Shown here piece by piece: positions 5,187 to 5,544 of a stretch of DNA of 5,544 nucleotides. The stretch is from an uncultured Lachnospiraceae bacterium (GTDB lineage: Bacteria; Bacillota_A; Clostridia; Lachnospirales; Lachnospiraceae), in NCBI GenBank assembly GCA_946621895.1, contig CAMOOZ010000141.1:1-5544 (forward strand), in the 5' to 3' direction. The notes below the pieces were generated by a model. That model was not told the origin of the DNA. It did no database searches and saw only the letters and a list, made by a program, of their open reading frames with translations. Position numbers and translations under genes: made by a program. The first letter of the stretch is position 1. The number at the start of each line of letters is the position of its first letter.

Positions 5187-5544
5187 GCGATAGTCTTTTT
5201 CAGGCCCTCCTCCAGTGCCACCTTCGGCTCCCAGGAAAGCTCTTTTTTCGCCAGCTCGATCACGGGCTTTCTCTGCGTCGGATCATCCTGCGGGAGCGGC
5301 AGATAAACGATCTTCGAGGAGCTCCCCGTCAGCTCAATGATTTTTTTCGCCAGCTCAAGCATCGTAAACTCACCGGGATTTCCCAGGTTTACCGGCCCCG
5401 TAAAATCATCCGGCGTGTCCATCATCCGAAGCATCCCCTCGACCAGGTCATCCACATAGCAGAAGCTCCTGGTCTGGGAACCGTCCCCATAGATCGTAAT
5501 ATCCCTGTTTTCCAGTGCCTGCACAATAAAATTTGACACAACTC
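5138..5544 (-). CDS. uxs: UDP-glucuronate decarboxylase (UDP-xylose synthase), C-terminal part
   Basis: The gene runs off the right edge; about 134 C-terminal residues of an expected ~310 are visible. The enzyme is an NAD-dependent short-chain dehydrogenase/epimerase family member that converts UDP-glucuronate to UDP-xylose. The fragment starts [10 protein letters not shown] and contains [58 protein letters not shown] and the closing [20 protein letters not shown]. The GDGSQTRSF and DDPTQRKP blocks resemble UDP-xylose synthases more than dTDP-glucose dehydratases. The N-terminal NAD-binding motif and the catalytic Tyr-x-x-x-Lys lie outside the window, so activity cannot be confirmed here. The GTG at 5537-5539 is an internal Val, not the start, since the frame and family similarity continue past it. 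The last 15 codons plus stop overlap the convergent GT2 gene. Confidence 0.88.
   Translation of the reverse strand, partial: VVSNFIVQALENRDITIYGDGSQTRSFCYVDDLVEGMLRMMDTPDDFTGPVNLGNPGEFTMLELAKKIIELTGSSSKIVYLPLPQDDPTQRKPVIELAKKELSWEPKVALEEGLKKTIAYFRKAIRPFSESAWG
5158..5206 (-). terminator. Possible terminator-like structure inside the uxs 3' end
   Basis: On the - strand, GGCCTGA (5200-5206) and TCAGGCC (5163-5169) are complementary across a 30-nt loop and are followed at once by TTTTT (5158-5162). This is stem plus U tract, but the loop is long and the T run falls about 18 nt before the uxs stop codon. It is a candidate only. No other terminator is visible for either convergent gene. Confidence 0.3.

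Noticed and set aside
5537..5539. GTG as the start of a short 133-residue epimerase-like protein
   Set aside because: The frame continues to the window edge and the preceding codon (Val) also matches the family's VVSNF block, so this is an internal residue of a truncated gene.

Overview
The window is a GC-rich bacterial chromosome segment, most likely from a Bacillota/Clostridia genome (Lachnospiraceae-like). That assignment is an inference from the purine-rich Shine-Dalgarno sites (AGGGAGGA, GGGGGAG), a near-consensus sigma-A promoter, G/C-ending codons, and a secreted or anchored serpin next to a glycan-building locus. The sequence alone does not fix the genus.

Layout, left to right. (1) The 3' end of an unrecognised + strand gene (1-156), followed by a hairpin terminator (179-213) that also lies between it and the convergent serpin gene. 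(2) A serpin on the - strand (236-1666): an N-terminal hydrophobic anchor or signal segment, a long Glu/Pro/Ala linker, and a complete serpin fold with an inhibitory-type hinge. (3) A 207-bp gap (1667-1873) holding two adjacent hairpins and three copies of a 9-bp motif in an exact 14-bp register. (4) A - strand pair: a CgeB/DUF3880-type glycosyltransferase (2986-4179) that overlaps by 4 nt the TTG-initiated glf gene for UDP-galactopyranose mutase (1874-2989). (5) A divergent + strand family 2 glycosyltransferase with C-terminal TPR-like repeats (4224-5186). Its sigma-A-like promoter lies inside the first codons of the opposing gene. (6) The C-terminal part of a UDP-glucuronate decarboxylase (UDP-xylose synthase) on the - strand (5138-5544, running off the window), overlapping the GT2 gene tail-to-tail by 49 nt.

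Taken together, Glf would supply UDP-galactofuranose and the decarboxylase UDP-xylose, while the two cytosolic, non-membrane glycosyltransferases would transfer sugars. The product could be a surface polysaccharide, a spore-surface glycan or a glycosylated surface protein such as flagellin; the window does not decide between these. The serpin appears to be a separate unit and would act outside the membrane against serine or cysteine proteases. I see no RNA genes, CRISPR arrays, transposases or prophage genes. The least explained parts are the structured intergenic element, the serpin reactive loop and the two overlapping antisense gene boundaries.
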